A stretch of 10,283 nt of DNA from Spartobacteria bacterium. GTDB lineage: Bacteria; Verrucomicrobiota; Verrucomicrobiia; Chthoniobacterales; UBA6821. The notes beneath the pieces are model-generated. The model ran no database searches and was not told the origin of the DNA. It saw only the letters and a list, made by a program, of their open reading frames with translations. The position numbers and the translations under genes were made by a program. The stretch covers positions 1-10,283 of the forward strand of contig CANIBV010000056.1 of NCBI GenBank assembly GCA_947466005.1, written 5' to 3'. Of the stretch, positions 7,000 to 10,283 are shown piece by piece. How positions within the stretch are numbered: position 1 is the first letter of the stretch; every line of letters starts with the position of its first letter.

Positions 7000-9789
7000 A
7001 TGAGCACATCTTTCACTGCCCGCTGGAACGAGGCGGCCATCGATGATAATTACGAAAAATGGCGCAAGGATGCGGCCTCCGTCTCCGCTGACTGGGCCTC
7101 CTTTTTCGAGGGATTCGAGCTTGGATACGCCCGCTATCAGAAAGCCGGGACCAAGCCTTCTCCCTCAACTTCCCCGAGCGCACCTTCCGGCTCATCCTCG
7201 GGAGTTTCGGCAACCCTTGAGAGCCGCGTCGAGGCCCTCATCTACACCTACCGTACGCTCGGCCACACCGCCTCGTTGCTCAACCCCCTCAGCGAGGAGA
7301 TCCCTTATCAGCCCCTGCTTGAGCCCAAGGAATTCGGACTCACTGAGATGGATCTCGACGAGGCAGTCAGCTCCCGTTCTTTCCGCGACGGCGCTCCCCT
7401 CAAGCTCCGTGACATCATCGCGGAGCTGAAGTCGATCTACTGCGGCACCCTAGGTGTCGAGTACATGCACATCCAGAACCCTCACATCCGCCACTGGATT
7501 CGTGAGCGGGTCGAGGCTCGCGCATGGAAGGTCGATACCGCGACTTCTCACTTCAGAATCCTGCGCACCCTCCACAAGGCGGAGAGTTTCGAGAATTTCC
7601 TCCACACCACCTACGTCGGCAGCAAGCGCTTCTCCCTTGAGGGTGGTGAGTCGATGATGGTGGCACTTTCCGAGATCCTGCACCGTTGCCCCGGGCAGGG
7701 CATCAAGGAGATCATTCTCGGCATGTCCCACCGCGGCCGCCTGAACGTCCTCACCAACTTCCTGAAGAAGCCCTTCGCGATTCTCTTCAATGAGTTCAGC
7801 GACAAGTACGATCCCGACCTCGGTGATGCCAGTGGTGACGTGAAGTACCACCTCGGCTACCAGACGACTCGCCGCAATGAGGCGGGTGAGGAAGTCGAAG
7901 TCTATCTTGCGGCGAACCCCAGCCACCTTGAGGCCGTGGATCCCGTGGTGCTTGGCAAGGTCCGTGCCCGCCAGCGCATCCTGGATGACATCGTGGAGCG
8001 CAAGAAAGTCATCCCGGTGCTTATTCATGGAGACGCAGCCTTTCCTGGTCAGGGTATCGTGGCGGAGTGCTTCAATCTGTCACAGCTTCCCGGCTACAAG
8101 GTCGGCGGCACCATCCACCTCATCGTCAACAACCAAATCGGCTTCACGACACTTCCCGCCGACTCCCGTTCGACGCTCTATTGTACCGAGATTGCCAAGA
8201 CCGTGGAGGCTCCCGTCTTCCATGTGAACGGGGATGACCCGATCGCCGTTGCCGAGGCCACCCGCATCGCGCTTGCTTTTCGGCAGGAGTTCGGCCGGGA
8301 TGTTGTGGTCGATATCGTCTGCTATAGGCGCTACGGGCACAACGAGGGTGACGAACCGCTCTTCACCCAACCCGACCTCTACAAGGTCATCCGCTCCCAC
8401 AAGCGCCCGAGCGAGGTATTCCTCAAGCGCGCCGAGGAGTTGGGCACGCTCACCCGCGAGGAGTTCGACGGCAGCTGGAAGAAATCCCAGTCCCAGCTCG
8501 AGGCGGCTCTGACCGAAATGAAGAAGGGAATCGTCACCGATGTGAAGGCCAACCAGAAGGCCTTCGTCGGATCGACCGCCGTCTTCCAGCCTCACTACTC
8601 GTTCACCCCGGTCAAGACCGCCATCTCCGAGAAGACGCTCAAGACCATCGTTGACGGCCTCACCACCGTCCCCTCCGACTTCCGTCTTCTACCGAAGATC
8701 CGAAAAAATATCCTGGAGCGAAGGCGCGAGGTATTCGAGAAGGGTGGCCCTTACGACTGGGCCTATGGCGAGGCGCTAGCCTTCGGCTCCCTCATGATTC
8801 AGGGGATACCGATCCGACTCTCCGGTCAGGACAGCCGCCGCGGCACGTTCAGCAACCGCCACGCAGTCTTCTATGACGAGGTGAATCGCGAGCGTTACAT
8901 CCCGCTCATGCACCTGGCTCCCGACCAAGCCCGCTTCTGTGTCTACAACAGCCCCCTCTCCGAGGCCGCCGTTCTCGGCTTTGATTACGGTTACTCTATG
9001 GATTATCCCGACATGCTCTGCATGTGGGAGGCCCAGTTCGGCGACTTCGCCAACGGCGCCCAGGTCATCATCGACCAGTTCATCGCCGCCGGGGAGACCA
9101 AGTGGCTTCGCCCCAGCTCCTTGGTCTTGCTCCTGCCTCACGGGTACGAGGGACAAGGCCCCGAGCACTCCAGTGCACGACTCGAGCGGTTCCTTCAGCT
9201 CTGCGCCGACGAGAACATGGAGGTCTGCAACTTCACTACCCCGGCTCAGTATTTCCATGCGCTGCGCCGCCAGATGCTTCGCGACTTCCGCAAGCCGCTC
9301 ATCGTCATGACGCCGAAGAGCCTCCTGCGCTCCGAGACGGCTGTCTCGACCGCAGAGGATTTTACCAAGGGTGAGTTCCACGAGATCCTGGAAGGGCCGA
9401 AGCCCGCTGACCCGTCCAAGGTCGAGCGCCTTATCCTCTGCACCGGCAAGATCTATTACGACCTCCAGGCGTACAGGGAAAAGAGCGAGAAGGGATGGAG
9501 CGACCGCAGTGCTCTCGTTCGCCTCGAGCAGATCTATCCGCTCAACGAAGAAAAGCTTCGCAAGATCACCGCTCCCTATGCCAACGCCAAGGAAGTCATC
9601 TGGTGCCAGGAAGAGCCCGAGAACATGGGAAGTTGGCACCATCTCCTGCCCAAGCTTATGAAGTTTTTCGGCCGCGCCATCAGCTACGCCGGTCGTCAGC
9701 CCGGTGCCAGCACGGCAGTTGGCACGACCGCTGCTCACAAGGCTGAGCAGGCCGCACTGATCGCGCAGGCTTATGTTGAATCTGTCTGA
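7000..9789 (+). CDS. sucA: 2-oxoglutarate dehydrogenase E1 component
   Basis: Thiamine-diphosphate enzyme that decarboxylates 2-oxoglutarate and succinylates the E2 lipoyl group in the TCA cycle. 929 residues from ATG 7000, close to E. coli SucA (933). Residues 5-42 are the family's N-terminal segment (FTARWNEAAIDDNYEKW through the WASFFEGF part), followed by a Ser/Pro/Gly/Thr-rich linker (about 49-70). Active-site landmarks: His244 in GMSHRGRLNVL, His284 in DVKYHLGYQ, the ThDP/Mg motif with Asp345 in HGDAAFPGQG and Asn378 in VNNQIGFTT, YRRYGHNEGDEP, GQDSRRGTFSNRHAVF, and His714 in LPHGYEGQGPEHSSARL. An in-frame ATG at 6925 would add 25 residues of non-family sequence that overlaps the rejected ATPase extension, so 7000 is preferred. 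No Shine-Dalgarno precedes it. sucB follows after 61 bases on the same strand. Identity near certain. Confidence 0.98.
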   Translation: MSTSFTARWNEAAIDDNYEKWRKDAASVSADWASFFEGFELGYARYQKAGTKPSPSTSPSAPSGSSSGVSATLESRVEALIYTYRTLGHTASLLNPLSEEIPYQPLLEPKEFGLTEMDLDEAVSSRSFRDGAPLKLRDIIAELKSIYCGTLGVEYMHIQNPHIRHWIRERVEARAWKVDTATSHFRILRTLHKAESFENFLHTTYVGSKRFSLEGGESMMVALSEILHRCPGQGIKEIILGMSHRGRLNVLTNFLKKPFAILFNEFSDKYDPDLGDASGDVKYHLGYQTTRRNEAGEEVEVYLAANPSHLEAVDPVVLGKVRARQRILDDIVERKKVIPVLIHGDAAFPGQGIVAECFNLSQLPGYKVGGTIHLIVNNQIGFTTLPADSRSTLYCTEIAKTVEAPVFHVNGDDPIAVAEATRIALAFRQEFGRDVVVDIVCYRRYGHNEGDEPLFTQPDLYKVIRSHKRPSEVFLKRAEELGTLTREEFDGSWKKSQSQLEAALTEMKKGIVTDVKANQKAFVGSTAVFQPHYSFTPVKTAISEKTLKTIVDGLTTVPSDFRLLPKIRKNILERRREVFEKGGPYDWAYGEALAFGSLMIQGIPIRLSGQDSRRGTFSNRHAVFYDEVNRERYIPLMHLAPDQARFCVYNSPLSEAAVLGFDYGYSMDYPDMLCMWEAQFGDFANGAQVIIDQFIAAGETKWLRPSSLVLLLPHGYEGQGPEHSSARLERFLQLCADENMEVCNFTTPAQYFHALRRQMLRDFRKPLIVMTPKSLLRSETAVSTAEDFTKGEFHEILEGPKPADPSKVERLILCTGKIYYDLQAYREKSEKGWSDRSALVRLEQIYPLNEEKLRKITAPYANAKEVIWCQEEPENMGSWHHLLPKLMKFFGRAISYAGRQPGASTAVGTTAAHKAEQAALIAQAYVESV

Positions 9790-9850
9790 GCGAGAAAGTT
9801 TCCTTAATTAGTCATCCCAACACGTCCATCCTTCCTAACCGATCCCTATC

Positions 9851-10283
9851 ATGAGCGTTGCAGTCACCGTACCCGCCGTTGGCGAATCCATCACCTCCGG
9901 AGTCATTTCCACATGGCATAAAAAAGACGGCGATCTGGTCGCTGTGGGCGACCTCCTCTTCACCCTCGACACCGACAAGGTCTCTTCCGAGGTGACCGCC
10001 CTTGAAGCCGGCGTGTTGAAGATCAAGGTGACCGAAGGCGCCGAGGTTCCGATCGGCTCCACTGTTGCCGAGATCGACACCGCGGCGGCGGCAGCTCCTG
10101 CCGCTCAAGGAAAGACTGAAGTCGCGGAAACCAAGAAGCCCCAGGCCAAGGCGGAAACTCCCGCACCCAAGGCCCCTGCTTCTTTCCAACAGTCCAACAG
10201 CCCAACAGTCCAACAGCCTGCGGCCCCCGCGCCTTGCGTCGTTCCCGAAGGCCGAGTGACCCGCCGCAAGCTCTCCCCCCTCC
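9851..10283 (+). CDS. sucB: Dihydrolipoyl succinyltransferase E2 component, N-terminal part only
   Basis: Second component of the 2-oxoglutarate dehydrogenase complex: its lipoyl arm carries the succinyl group from E1 to CoA. 144 codons are in the window before the edge. Residues 2-77 are a biotinyl-lipoyl domain with the lipoyl lysine K43 in the DTDKVSSEV motif, at the normal position. Residues 78-134 are an Ala/Pro/Lys/Gln-rich flexible linker, part of it (SFQQSNSPTVQQ) encoded by an 8-base tandem repeat. The last visible residues, GRVTRRKLSPL, look like the basic entry to the catalytic core (compare REKMNRMR or KRVPMTRLR in other E2o), which would leave no peripheral-subunit-binding domain in the visible stretch. 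It follows sucA by 61 bases with no Shine-Dalgarno and no terminator between, so co-transcription is likely. The lipoyl lysine motif and position after sucA make sucB far likelier than another E2. Confidence 0.93.
   Translation, partial: MSVAVTVPAVGESITSGVISTWHKKDGDLVAVGDLLFTLDTDKVSSEVTALEAGVLKIKVTEGAEVPIGSTVAEIDTAAAAAPAAQGKTEVAETKKPQAKAETPAPKAPASFQQSNSPTVQQPAAPAPCVVPEGRVTRRKLSPL
10185..10216 (+). repeat. Tandem octamer repeat (4 x YCCAACAG) inside the sucB linker
   Basis: Four back-to-back units: TCCAACAG, TCCAACAG, CCCAACAG, TCCAACAG; only one base differs across 32. The unit is not a multiple of three, so the frame cycles and gives SFQQSNSPTVQQ with an 8-residue protein period. It sits in a flexible linker that can tolerate length change. 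Three-unit steps (24 bases) would keep frame; single-unit steps would not. Confidence 0.95.

Noticed and set aside
8776..9738. 320-codon minus-strand open frame opposite sucA
   Set aside because: Fully antisense to conserved SucA catalytic sequence; long open antisense frames are expected with strong third-position GC bias.

Overview
The window is GC-rich bacterial chromosome and is almost wholly coding. It holds seven genes: a 3'-truncated alanyl-tRNA synthetase gene (alaS), a four-gene GldA/GldF/GldG/DUF4340 ABC-2-type cluster, sucA (2-oxoglutarate dehydrogenase E1), and the 5' end of sucB (E2). There are no RNA genes, CRISPR arrays, insertion sequences or phage genes. The protein style (an AlaRS with a PGNAERHYVLRRILRR segment, an E2o with a TRRKLSPL segment, and the DUF4340/GldG/permease/ATPase cassette) makes me think of the Verrucomicrobiota or a PVC relative. 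That is an impression from family resemblance, about 0.55-0.6 sure, and cannot be proved without a tree.

Layout. The minus strand carries, in order of transcription, the ABC ATPase (start 6836), the permease (5865), the GldG-like protein (5079), the DUF4340 protein (3565), and then, after a 145-base gap, alaS (2040), which runs off the left edge after 680 codons. The plus strand carries sucA (7000-9789) and sucB (from 9851, running off the right edge). The two operons diverge from a 163-base spacer (6837-6999). No stretch above 300 bases lacks a gene. The spacers are 2041-2185, 5080-5109, 6837-6999 and 9790-9850.

How the genes work together. ATPase and permease should form a membrane ABC-2 complex. 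The GldG-like protein (one membrane span at each end, large extracytoplasmic middle) and the DUF4340 protein (one N-terminal anchor, three repeated modules) are its constant partners in many phyla. The substrate is unknown outside the gliding-motility setting. The four genes form two stop/start-overlapped pairs (ATGA), each with a GGAGG before the second gene of the pair. SucA and SucB are the first two components of the 2-oxoglutarate dehydrogenase complex of the TCA cycle; E3 is not in the window. AlaS charges tRNA-Ala.

I did not find a clearly new system. Points worth a second look are: the possible lack of a peripheral-subunit-binding domain in the E2o; a 4 x 8-base tandem repeat inside the E2o linker with a similar degraded pair upstream of alaS; the threefold internal repeat of the DUF4340 protein; and the split between Shine-Dalgarno-less leading genes and Shine-Dalgarno-bearing overlapped genes.
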